In this document: positions 52,901 through 61,704 of the stretch, piece after piece
Layout of the letters: each line of letters starts with the position of its first letter
Position numbering within the stretch: the first letter of the stretch is position 1
Source of the DNA: Diprion similis
Taxonomy: Eukaryota > Arthropoda > Insecta > Hymenoptera > Diprionidae
Assembly: GCF_021155765.1 (NCBI RefSeq)
Contig: NC_060112.1
Location: forward strand, 27,464,601 to 27,528,600
Direction of reading: 5' to 3'
DNA length: 64,000 nucleotides
Translations under genes and position numbers: made by a program
The notes under the pieces: generated by a model
What the model saw: only the letters and a program-made list of their open reading frames with translations
The model's database searches: none
What the model was told of the DNA's origin: nothing

Positions 52901-53425
52901 TCTAACCTCAAAATAGCGTATGAACTACATGGCCGACAAAAACAAAGGTTGACAGCTGAAATTCGGGGTGGCCAGACTGCACGGACGGCGGATTTAAACT
53001 CGCGCATGCGCAGTTGCTGTATAGTTTCTAGAGATGGTCCCGGTATACTATGCTACACTTACACGTGGCCCGTAGTATGCTCTGGTTCCTCCCCCTGGTC
53101 CTCATCCAGCCTCTTCACCTACGCCTTGTTATGCCGCTACTCGCGTGCCCATGCTTCCTCCGTGTCCACGTGCTTACGCAACCTTGTTGTCATTGTTTAC
53201 GCCGGATGTGGGTCAGGCGATCAGTTAGTCGGCCGGACTCCGGTCACTGACCGCTGACTCCGCACATTCCTTCGCGCGCGTCGTCGGTTCGCCGGCAGTT
53301 GAGCCGCTCGTCAATCCGCGGCTTAATACGTTGTGCACGTATTTTCACCACTTGTCTCTTCTACTAATTTCACCAATCGTTAAGCCATACTTATTTGGCG
53401 TGCTCGCTATACTGTCACTCAGTAA

Positions 53426-53795
53426 ATCTAACCCACAATACAGCTCACAGATTGCCGCTCTGTGAATTAATTACTCAATTACTGTTTAATTACAGTTTAA
53501 TTACACCTGTCCATGCGCGTTATACTGGCGCTCACTAATGACTGTCACTTGCTACACCTCACAGATCGCTGCTCTGTGAATTATAATTGGTGTTTAATTA
53601 CACCTGTCCCTTCACGTTATAGCTAATGCTCACTTCGCCTCGCAGATTGCTGCTTTGTCAAGTACTAATTAGTTAATTTTTAATTACACCTGTCCCGTTA
53701 TGTTAAATCTAACCCTCCAAACACCTCACAGATTGTTACTCCGTGAGTTAGTTAATTAAATCGCTCTTAATTGCATTTAATTACACCTGTCCCCT
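53426..53795 (-). repeat. Tandem hairpin array of element 8
   Basis: Third copy of the A1 array, to the right of the DNA transposon. Units 1 and 2 keep their perfect 7-nt arms, and several of the differences from element 1 fall outside the arms and loops. Confidence 0.7.
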
Positions 53796-54277
53796 TGCGT
53801 TATATCTTAGTCGCGCCGCGTGTTGCACTGCGCTGCCCACGCGGTTTCCGCTGACTCGGCGCATTCCAGCGGCGGCGTCGCCTCGGCAGCCCGGGCCCCG
53901 CTTGCGCGTGACGTCAGTCGCCTAGCGCTGCCTCGGTCACCCGTGAGGTGCTGCCCCCGTGCCGCCTTGGTCGGCGCTCGGTAGCCGGTCAGCGGCTGGC
54001 CGCTCCGCCCGACGTTGGGGCGTTGCCTCGCTTCTTCGGCCATCGCTGCCGTCCGCTGTCGGCCATCACTGTCGTGCGCTGTCGGCCATTTTTGCGCTGT
54101 GCTGCGCTGCTCGCCTTGGCGGTACTGCCACCTTCTTCTTGGAGTTGCATTATCGTCAGCGATACGCTCCATCGTCCTAAATACAGAAACAAAGGTTATT
54201 CACTCGCTTTGTTAATTTACTTGCCTACATTGCACTTCTGTGCCCTCGCTGTCAGCTATGCTGGCGCAATTGCTGGC

Positions 54278-57200
54278 TCAGCGCATTCCAGGTCGAGTCC
54301 GTCGGCCAGTGGCCAGCGCCGGCGATGTCTCCGGATGTTCTGGGTCACCCGGGCTTGCTCCCCAGGTGCTCGTGCTGCACATTCTTTGCGATTGAGGCAA
54401 GGCCGCGCCGTTAGCCTGCTGACCCACTGTCCGGCCTTCCCTTCTTCTCCTTCGCTCAGCCTCTTCCTTCGCGCGCAGCACTGCTTCGGTGAAGTCAGCC
54501 GCGGCTTTCCACTTCACTGGGCCTTCGAGCATCGCCTTCACTAGGTCCTGGATACCCTGGACGCGTCCCGTGGCCCTCCACATATCTTCCCTCTGCATGT
54601 TCCAGGCTTTACATACAAACCAGGTATGGTTTGCGTCGTCCAAGGCCTCGCCGCAGTGGTGGCACTTTGCTGTCTCTTCCCTTCCAATGCGATGTAGGTA
54701 CGCACCGAAGCATCCATGGCCAGTTAACCCCTGTGTGAGGTGGAAATTCATCCGGCCGTGTCCCCTGTCAAACCAGGGCATGACAGAGGGTATTGCGACC
54801 CTCGTCCATGCCCCCTTGTCCTCCGCGCTCCATTCCTCGTCCCATTTCTTGACCGTCTGCTCCCGTTCGTCGCGTCTGAGCCTGGCTCTAGCCAGCTTAC
54901 TCAGCCTCCCGCCTCCCGTCTCCGCGTCTGATATTCTTTTGCGCTCAGCAGCCAGGAGGTGGAGCGGAATTAGTCCCGCTAGCACCATGGCAGCCGGCGT
55001 CGAGACCGTGCGGTACGCTGATACCACCCGGAGGGCGCAGGCCCTCCCTGCAGCCTCCAATCTGCTCCTGTTACTTTGCACGTTCAGGGCGTCGGCCCAC
55101 ACCGGAGCTCCGTACAGCGCCACGAAGTAGGTGACGCTCGCCAGGAGCCTTCTTCTGCCGCTAGCCGGGCCCCCGATGTTGGGCATAAGCCTTCCGATGG
55201 CCGCGGCCACACCCATTGCCTTGCTGGCAGCCTGTTGCACGTGCTCAGCGAAGTTCAACCTAGCATCGATGGTCACTCCAAGGTATTTGGCGCTACCCGT
55301 AGGCGCGACCTCGTGCCCCTTGACCGAAATAGGGTTGACCTTCAGCGTGTTCCGCCGCGTGAGCACCACTATCTCCGTCTTCTTTTCTGCTAGGTCCAGT
55401 CCTCTCTCAGTCAGCCATGCCCAGGCACTGTTGACTGCTTCCGTGGTCTTGGCCTCCAGGAGGCCAGTCGTCCTTGCCGTCACCTCCAGCGCCACGTCGT
55501 CTGCGAAGCCCACGGTGGTTACTCCATCCGGCATTTTCATGCGGAGAAGGTCGTCGTACGCCACGTTCCACAGCAGCGGCCCGAGGACCGACCCCTGCGG
55601 CACACCCGCTGAAAGCCGACGGGTTTTTTCTCCCTCGCTGGTACGGTACAGAAGCAGCCTGTCTTCCAGGTAGCTCCCGACCATCCCGACGAGGTACGCC
55701 GGCATGCCATTCCTCCTTTCCAGCGCGTCCAGTATGACTTGGTGCCCCACTGCATTGAAGGCGTTTTTGACGTCCAAAAGCACCATCAAGCAGGGGGTAG
55801 CGAAGCGACCTTTACGCTCGTTAGCCCTCCTCGCGATGTCAACAACCTCGTCGATGGCGTGGGTCGTGGACCTGCCCCTTCGGAAGCCGTACTGGTTGTC
55901 AACTAAGCCCCCTGACGCGTTGAGGGCGGCCTCCAGCCTGGCATGCGGAAGCCTCTCAAGCAGCTTCCCCGTCACATCGTTCAGGCTGATGGGCCGGTAT
56001 TTTTGCTCGCTTCCCTCTTTGGCCTGTCCCTTCGGTAGCAGGACCAGCCTCTGCCGCTTCCACCTCGGGTGAAAAATCCCCTGTTGTAGGCACTCGTTGA
56101 ACGCCCTGAGCAGTGCCTCCGGGTAGTTCTCCGCGACCACTGCCAGGGCTTCCCCAGGTACGCCGTCGGGGCAAGGTGCCTTGCCTCCGCTGATCCTCCT
56201 AGCTGCGTGGTACAGCTCCGTCAAGGAGAAGGGCTCGGGGTGGGGGCCAGCTACGGCCGTCCCGAGGGAGCTCCTCTCCGACTGCCTGTGGACCGGAAAC
56301 AACTCGGTTAATATGTTTTCAACGGTCACCGGGTCGACCGGCTGCCGAAGCACTCCCAGCTTCTTGGTGACCAGTTTGTACGGCAGCCCCCACGGGTCCT
56401 CATCCACCGCCTGCAAGAGCTCCTCCCAGCACCTGGCCTTGCTGGCTTTGATCTCGTCTCTGAGGTCCCGCTTCGCCGTCCGGTAAGCTGCCATGCTGGC
56501 GTCCGCAACCCCGCCTTTAGCTCTGGCGCGCTGAGCTCGTCTCCTGGCGCTTACGCATTCCCGTCGCAGCTGGGCGATCCGATCGGTCCACCAGTACGCG
56601 GCGAGCTTGCCTCGAGGGGGCTTCCTTCTTGGCATACCTGCGTCGCATGCCCTAGTGATGGTATTCATCAGCGCATCGACCTCCGAGTCGCCGGAATCTG
56701 TTGGACGGCTCCCGCGTTTCCGCTTCTCCTCGGCGAGGCAGGTCACCATGGCCGCCTTGTCGAGCTTCCTGGAGACCCAGCCTGTTGTCCCTAGATAGCC
56801 TCCGCTTCCTCGCTGCGTCCGGTTGCCCGGGCTGAGCGCCCACTCCATGTAGATGTAGCTGTGGTCGCTCAAGCTCTCTTCCTCCAGGACTCTCCATTCG
56901 CGCATCTCGGCTGCCACGCTAGGGCTGCCAACCGTGATGTCAATGACAGACTTCGAGCCAGTAGCCGCTCTCTTCCAGGTCGGAGCTTCCCCCGTGTTGA
57001 TTGGGAAGAGGTCAAGCCTGGCTAGAAAGTCCGCCACGATTCGGCCCCTGTCGTCCCATCTCTCAGACCCCCACAAAGGTGACTTCGCGTTGAAGTCGCC
57101 CGCTATGAGGATTATGTTACCCACTGCTCTGGCCTGCGCCTCCAGCTCGTCAAGTTGCCTCTCAAAGTCCTCGATCCTCGCGTTGGGCGAAAAATAGCAG

Positions 57201-57499
57201 CTGAAAACATAGGTCTGGTTAATTTCAGCCCATACAAAGCCCTCACCTTTTCCACCCGGTGTTATGTTGCCAGTGAAGTTTCGCGTTGCTGCAATCGCCG
57301 CGTCCCCCTTACGGTCGGGCATCCACAGTCCTGCCTTGCCCGTGCTGCTAGGCTCGGATACCAGCAGGATGCTTACCCCCAAAGCCGCCGCGGTCTGCGC
57401 GAGAAGGTCCTGGGCGGCTCGACTCCTGTTCAGGTTGACCTGGAGTATGCGTGCACCAGGCGTCCTGCTACGTGCGGAGCTGTCTATTACGCGAGGCAT
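54278..57499 (-). CDS. ORF2 of element 8: endonuclease-reverse transcriptase
   Basis: The protein is 1073 aa from the ATG at 57499, which overlaps the ORF1 stop by 13 nt; the frame is open further upstream into ORF1 but without support. The endonuclease (GDFNAKSPLWGS, SDHSY), reverse transcriptase (GVPQGSVLGPLLWN, FADD) and CHHC knuckle are present. A CGA to TGA change ends it 23 residues before the element 1 stop, within the non-conserved tail. One conserved Gly in APGPDG is Cys (APCPDG). The stretch around 55070-55500 reads like A2 elements, while the C-terminus is A1. Confidence 0.9.
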   Translation of the reverse strand: MPRVIDSSARSRTPGARILQVNLNRSRAAQDLLAQTAAALGVSILLVSEPSSTGKAGLWMPDRKGDAAIAATRNFTGNITPGGKGEGFVWAEINQTYVFSCYFSPNARIEDFERQLDELEAQARAVGNIILIAGDFNAKSPLWGSERWDDRGRIVADFLARLDLFPINTGEAPTWKRAATGSKSVIDITVGSPSVAAEMREWRVLEEESLSDHSYIYMEWALSPGNRTQRGSGGYLGTTGWVSRKLDKAAMVTCLAEEKRKRGSRPTDSGDSEVDALMNTITRACDAGMPRRKPPRGKLAAYWWTDRIAQLRRECVSARRRAQRARAKGGVADASMAAYRTAKRDLRDEIKASKARCWEELLQAVDEDPWGLPYKLVTKKLGVLRQPVDPVTVENILTELFPVHRQSERSSLGTAVAGPHPEPFSLTELYHAARRISGGKAPCPDGVPGEALAVVAENYPEALLRAFNECLQQGIFHPRWKRQRLVLLPKGQAKEGSEQKYRPISLNDVTGKLLERLPHARLEAALNASGGLVDNQYGFRRGRSTTHAIDEVVDIARRANERKGRFATPCLMVLLDVKNAFNAVGHQVILDALERRNGMPAYLVGMVGSYLEDRLLLYRTSEGEKTRRLSAGVPQGSVLGPLLWNVAYDDLLRMKMPDGVTTVGFADDVALEVTARTTGLLEAKTTEAVNSAWAWLTERGLDLAEKKTEIVVLTRRNTLKVNPISVKGHEVAPTGSAKYLGVTIDARLNFAEHVQQAASKAMGVAAAIGRLMPNIGGPASGRRRLLASVTYFVALYGAPVWADALNVQSNRSRLEAAGRACALRVVSAYRTVSTPAAMVLAGLIPLHLLAAERKRISDAETGGGRLSKLARARLRRDEREQTVKKWDEEWSAEDKGAWTRVAIPSVMPWFDRGHGRMNFHLTQGLTGHGCFGAYLHRIGREETAKCHHCGEALDDANHTWFVCKAWNMQREDMWRATGRVQGIQDLVKAMLEGPVKWKAAADFTEAVLRAKEEAERRRRREGRTVGQQANGAALPQSQRMCSTSTWGASPGDPEHPETSPALATGRRTRPGMR

Positions 57500-59190
57500 T
57501 GTGCCCACACTGATCCGACCCTCCTTCGGAACTCCACCTCGCGGTTGCTGGGAGAAAGAAGCGCTGCTTCCTGCCCAGTATCTTCCCTGCCACCAGTCCT
57601 CCGGGTCTCCAGGGCCGAGTTCCTGTTGTGCCTCACCTTCGCTTTCGTCAGTTCTTCCCTGAACGCCCTGCATCTTCCACTCCCTGTAAAGTGGTCGGCC
57701 CTCCAGTTATTCCTGCTGCACAGTACGCAGCTTGGGCTGTCCTGGCAGTCCTTTTCCTTGTGACCCGCCTTACCGCATCTCCTGCACGCGTTGGAGCAGT
57801 CCACGCCCACGCACTCCCCGCTCCGGTGGCCGTATCCTTGGCACCGGAAGCACTTGTCCACGGTGACTCGTTCGCGTATCCTACCGCTACACCAGCCTAC
57901 CTTGACCTTACCAACGGCCAGGATCCTTCTGGCCGTTCGCTCCGGGAGCCGTATTAATGCGACCTGGGTCCCATTGTACCCTCTCCTTATCCTCACTTCT
58001 CCAGCACATTCGACTCGTAGGGTGCTGGTCAGCGCCTCCTTCACTTCGCCAGCCTCGGTGACATCGTCGAGATCTCTGACCTCAACTGTGAGCATAGGCT
58101 CAAGGGCTGCCACCTTGCTGCCTTGCCCTAGTGCCCCCGCCACTGCGTCCCTCAGGGCCTGGACTCCACTGCTGCCCCGCTTCAGCTCGACCAGGACGTC
58201 TCCCCCCCTGGTCTTTTTTACCGCGGCAATCTGGGCCCCGGTTTTTTCAGGGTCCACCTGCCGCTTGATCTTCTTGAGGACCTCGGCGTAGTTGGCCGCG
58301 CCACCCGTCGTCTTAATGAGGACCGCATCCGGCCTCACCTGCCGCCGGCCGCCGATCTTTAGCACACCCTGCTGGCCCTTGCTCTGCTGTGCCTGCTGCT
58401 GCTGCTGTTGTTGTTGCGGCTTCTGCCTCTGCGGTGCGGAAACCCCTCCTTTCCTCTTAGGCCGGACTCTCTTGGCCGCTACCGTCCAGCCCACCCCGTT
58501 CTCAGTCGGGCGAGCCGCCTCAGCTGCCCCCTCCTCCATCAAGGCTGCCTCCGGACATGGGCGCTTTTCTGTTGCGCCGGTACATGGGGAGGTCTGCTTC
58601 CTCTTCGCCCCGCCGGTTGATCTATCCGTTTCCCGGGCCGATTGCGGAAGAGCACCTTCCAGTTCTGCCTCCGTCTGAGTGGACGTCGACGCCGTTGCTC
58701 GTTCGGCGGTGTCCCCGGATCTGCTGAGCTCCTTCTCCGCCCAGCGCCACCCTCTCTCCACCTGCCTCACCAGCAGTGCCGCCTTGCTAAGTCCTTCCTT
58801 CAGGGAAGCATGAGCGTTCTTTTGCTCCCTGGTAAAGCGGCACATCTCCTCAATCGCCCTGGCAAGAGCAGCGACAGCCTCACGTGCCTTCCTCTGCTCG
58901 TCTCCTTCTGCAGAGGCCGGGGACTTCTCGGACGCCCTCCCTAAGCTGAGGGTCATCGCCATTCCTGCGAACGGCCCACCCCAGTGAATCTTTCCCTCCG
59001 ACCTTGCTTTTGGGATTGCTCCCTTACTCGGCATGGCCCTCGGGACTACCGCTTCAGCGAAGGAAACCAGGTCCGCCGTAGGTGTTGACGGCGGTGACCT
59101 CCCGATGCTAGCCCTTCTTGCGAAGGGATCTCCAGCAAACTCCTCCATCTGCCTTTCTCCTACGTTTGTGTTTGTTTTGTTATTATCCAT
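57487..59190 (-). CDS. ORF1 of element 8: gag-like RNA-binding protein
   Basis: The protein is 567 aa and begins MDNNKTNTNVGERQ. The layout is as in element 6: helical region, basic KRVRPKRKGG block, a run of glutamines, three C-terminal zinc knuckles starting CFRCQGYGHRSGEC, and the end WAQCLA. It has a shorter central region than element 6, with small in-frame deletions. The frame is intact. Confidence 0.92.
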   Translation of the reverse strand: MDNNKTNTNVGERQMEEFAGDPFARRASIGRSPPSTPTADLVSFAEAVVPRAMPSKGAIPKARSEGKIHWGGPFAGMAMTLSLGRASEKSPASAEGDEQRKAREAVAALARAIEEMCRFTREQKNAHASLKEGLSKAALLVRQVERGWRWAEKELSRSGDTAERATASTSTQTEAELEGALPQSARETDRSTGGAKRKQTSPCTGATEKRPCPEAALMEEGAAEAARPTENGVGWTVAAKRVRPKRKGGVSAPQRQKPQQQQQQQQAQQSKGQQGVLKIGGRRQVRPDAVLIKTTGGAANYAEVLKKIKRQVDPEKTGAQIAAVKKTRGGDVLVELKRGSSGVQALRDAVAGALGQGSKVAALEPMLTVEVRDLDDVTEAGEVKEALTSTLRVECAGEVRIRRGYNGTQVALIRLPERTARRILAVGKVKVGWCSGRIRERVTVDKCFRCQGYGHRSGECVGVDCSNACRRCGKAGHKEKDCQDSPSCVLCSRNNWRADHFTGSGRCRAFREELTKAKVRHNRNSALETRRTGGREDTGQEAALLSPSNREVEFRRRVGSVWAQCLA

Positions 59191-59854
59191 ATTATTTGAT
59201 TTTAAAGCTTAAGACGGTTCGGCCATCATGGCAGCTACACCTCGGTGCAGCGTCTATCCCCGCCTGAAGTTACCCTAGCCCCCTCCGCATAGAAGCCGCT
59301 GTCGGCTTGTCGGTTGGTCGGTCCTATCCATGCGATCCCCCCTGTCCCTGACACATTCGGTCCTCCGACCGGGGATTCCCCTGCTAATCCGAAACAGGTT
59401 AGGCCACCGGCCGGTTCAGACTTTGCCGGATTTACCCTACCGGACTTCGGGTATGAGGAAATACGGACCAAGTAATCCTCCACACACACGCCCGCGCCCC
59501 CAGGTTCAACCCCCGGCTAGGCTCCAGCAGCTTCGAGGAGCGGTTTTCCCACTTTGGGCCCGTGGCAGTACGCCACCGCAGCCCGGTAAAGGTACAAACT
59601 TCACTTCCGGCCCCGGTCAGTCGGCTACTACTCCTTCCTTGGTTAGTCTCCGAGGAATATCCGCCGAAGGCACGACCGCGTCTCATTCACTCATCACCAT
59701 GCGCGCACTCATTCACACTTTTGGCTGTCGTTCAGTCGCCCCCCGCTCCCCCGTGGACCAGACTAGCTTGGTTGAACCTCGCCAGCATTGCTCCACAGGA
59801 TCAGCACGGAAAGGCTTAAGCCCCACACCACGACAAGGAAACAGCCTCGTGGGG
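59191..59854 (-). promoter_or_regulatory. 5'UTR of element 8, with paired hairpins
   Basis: The 664-nt leader is nearly identical to elements 2, 5 and 6. Hairpins are at 59222-59232 and 59234-59251. The terminal hairpin adjoins the last telomeric tract. Confidence 0.7.
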
Positions 59855-59873
59855 AACCTAACCTAACCTAACC
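59855..59873. repeat. Telomeric repeat tract 9, innermost (CCTAA)n
   Basis: About four units. This is the last telomeric tract in the window; none follows up to 64000. Confidence 0.95.
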
Positions 59874-60110
59874 TTTTTTTTTTTTTGATCCCATGACCCA
59901 CTAGGCTTGGAGTGCACCTAGCGTGGTGCCCGGGTATCGCCTTCTCGGCATTCGTCCGGACACCACTTTGCCGGGCTGGGAGGGGGAAAAGGTTAGGCAG
60001 GCTAGGCCCCTCTGCATTTCACAACCACGGCTTGGGACCACTGATCTCTACTATACACTGGATAGGGTATGCACGGCTTCTCAGCTACAATTGGCTGTGA
60101 GGATTAGAAG
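59874..60110 (-). mobile_element. 3' fragment of a third telomeric element type (family C), right end uncertain
   Basis: A 13-nt poly(T) follows the telomeric CC exactly as at the other elements' 3' ends, but the adjoining sequence (GATCCCATGACCCACTAGGC) matches neither A nor B. About 200 bp of GC-richer sequence then fades into AT-rich DNA. It is probably a strongly 5'-truncated copy whose right border I cannot fix. It contains no coding sequence. Confidence 0.5.
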
Positions 60111-60879
60111 CCATTTGTTTGAAGGCAGAGTGACACTTTCTGGCGGTGAATTTAAACGGGTCTACTAAACGTTATACGAAACATCAGGTTAATACACGTA
60201 TACCATAAAAATATTGTGTGATTATCTTGAACTATCTTCAGTCGCATACGACGAATAATCAAGGAAATGAAACCTTACAGACACATAGTCAATATTAATA
60301 GCCAAAAAAGTAGCAAAAATGTACTGAATATAGTGATATAATTGGTAATCCCCGTGGCTAACTTTGATTTATGAATTTTCATTTCTTGGACATTAATATT
60401 GTTATAAAAAAATACAAAAACCGTCTACCAAATACATCAGTCAGGATGTTCTATTTTTGCCCTATAATGTATTTGTTTAAGTTTTGAGCAGAATTACCAT
60501 CGAAATGATAAACATATTTCTCTTTAAATACGACTAAAATTATCCGTTTTCAAATCAATTGAATAATTTACTTGCATGATTAAATATAGAATTCAACTTA
60601 TTTTACATATATTTATTCACGTATATCTTGGTTATAAAATTCATCATATGATTGTCAATTAGCACAATTTGTAGAAATTGTATAATAATATATTGATTGC
60701 ATAATAGAAATGTGAGAGAATAATTCATTGTTTAATTTATAGATAATTATGTTGAGTGTACGATTTAAACGTGTGAGTGAATAATTGATTGTTCAATTCA
60801 TATATTGATATTTCTACATTCATTTATTTGTTCATTTAGTCATTTTTTCATCAATTTATTTATTATATGACGTCAAATT
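60111..60879. other. AT-rich subtelomeric DNA, no gene seen
   Basis: AT-rich sequence without long open frames. Two similar stretches near 60710 and 60775 (both containing GAATAATT and ATTGTTTAATT or ATTGTTCAATT) suggest an old short duplication. Confidence 0.6.
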
Positions 60880-61150
60880 TGATGTATGAATAAATTGTTG
60901 AAATTTGTAAAATTCTTGTAAAGCATAATGGAATGATTATATGACAAATTGATTTGAAAATTTGATATATGAATAAATTGTTGAAATTTGTCAAATTCTT
61001 GTAAAGCATAATGGAATGATTATATGACGAATTGATTTGAAAACTTGATGTATGAATTAATTTTTTAAATTTGCAAATTCTTGTACAGCATAACGGAATG
61101 ATTATATTACAAATTGATTTGAAAATTTGATGTATGATTTGAATTAAAAA
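60880..61150. repeat. 83-bp tandem repeat, just over three units
   Basis: Units start TGATGTATGAA or TGATATATGAA at 60880, 60963, 61046 and 61128, the last one incomplete. Each contains TTCTTGTA(A/C)AGCATAA. The repeat is AT-rich and non-coding. Confidence 0.85.
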
Positions 61151-61332
61151 ATTGATTGTATGATTGTATATTATTAACTTTTGTTATATTCGGCTAATAT
61201 CGATATCCCTGATTGATTCTGCTCGACATTGTCCTCGTTGTCTTCTAAAGATGTCAGATGGAACTGTAGCCCGAATTTTGTGATCTGTAAAAGAACAAGT
61301 TTGAATGCATAACAGAATTACTACATCCCGAG

Positions 61333-61519
61333 CTCGGTAGAGAGTAGAACATTATAAAATGTTATTGAAAATGAATAGTAAAACGTAATGCAATTTAACA
61401 TTATATATACGGTTTATAATTAGGATTGACAATATAAACTACCGATATTAATGTCTAATTGCATTGCGTTTTACTATTCATGTTTAGTGACATTTTATAA
61501 TGTTTTCCCCTCTACCGAG
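61333..61519. repeat. Imperfect inverted repeat, arms of about 64 bp
   Basis: The left arm (61333-61397), beginning CTCGGTAGAG, is largely the reverse complement of the right arm (61456-61519), ending CTCTACCGAG, with a few mismatches and a spacer of about 58 bp. It could be a short MITE or the remains of terminal repeats. It lies about 190 bp downstream of the transposase stop. Confidence 0.75.
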
Positions 61520-61704
61520 TCATTTTATAAATTCTGTTCGCAGTTTTTTATTACTATCACAGGTATAATTATCATTAGATTGATTAATATCAGACGGCTT
61601 CTTAAATCTACTTGTTACAAAGTATTTCTCGTCATAGTACGTAATAGTTCTTCATTTTTAAAATTATAAGTTATTGCACAGTCATATATACACTACTAAA
61701 TTGT

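Larger units (their letters stand above)
47411..53043. mobile_element. Tc1/mariner-like DNA transposon, 5633 bp, with spliced transposase gene
   Basis: Terminal inverted repeats of 42 bp (47411-47452 and 53002-53043) read CCGAGACC or CCGGGACC at the outside and end in GCGCATGCGC, with about two mismatches. A TA target duplication flanks it (47409-47410 and 53044-53045), shown by comparison with the empty site in elements 1 and 6. It encodes a DDD transposase on the minus strand. Inside are a 460-bp tandem duplication and short exon-like blocks with splice signals. At 5.6 kb it is large for this superfamily, so a nested structure is possible. Confidence 0.88.
46817..53105 (-). pseudogene. ORF3 of element 8, interrupted by a DNA transposon
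   Basis: Codons 1-20 are at 53046-53105 and the remainder at 46817-47410. Without the insert and one TA the length is exactly 654 bases, the same 217 codons as the other copies with no other lesion. This copy is the most diverged of the three, and most of its differences from element 6 are at silent positions. It is not expressed as a whole protein in its present state. Confidence 0.75.
46317..54277 (-). other. 3' region of element 8, A1 type, interrupted
   Basis: The conserved A terminal module (to about 46595) and ORF3 lie left of the DNA transposon. The first 20 codons of ORF3, the 1.1-kb spacer and the hairpin array lie right of it. The sequence is otherwise collinear with elements 1 and 6. 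Confidence 0.85.
46317..59854 (-). mobile_element. Element 8: telomeric non-LTR retrotransposon, A1, split in its 3' region by a DNA transposon
   Basis: The 5'UTR, ORF1, ORF2, A1 3' region and poly(A) tail (46317-46340) are all present. A 5633-bp DNA transposon (47411-53043) sits in ORF3. Without it the element would be about 7.9 kb, like element 6. ORF1 and ORF2 are open, but the insertion separates ORF2 from the 3' end that the reverse transcriptase should recognise. ORF2 is a mosaic of A1-type and A2-type sequence. Confidence 0.93.
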
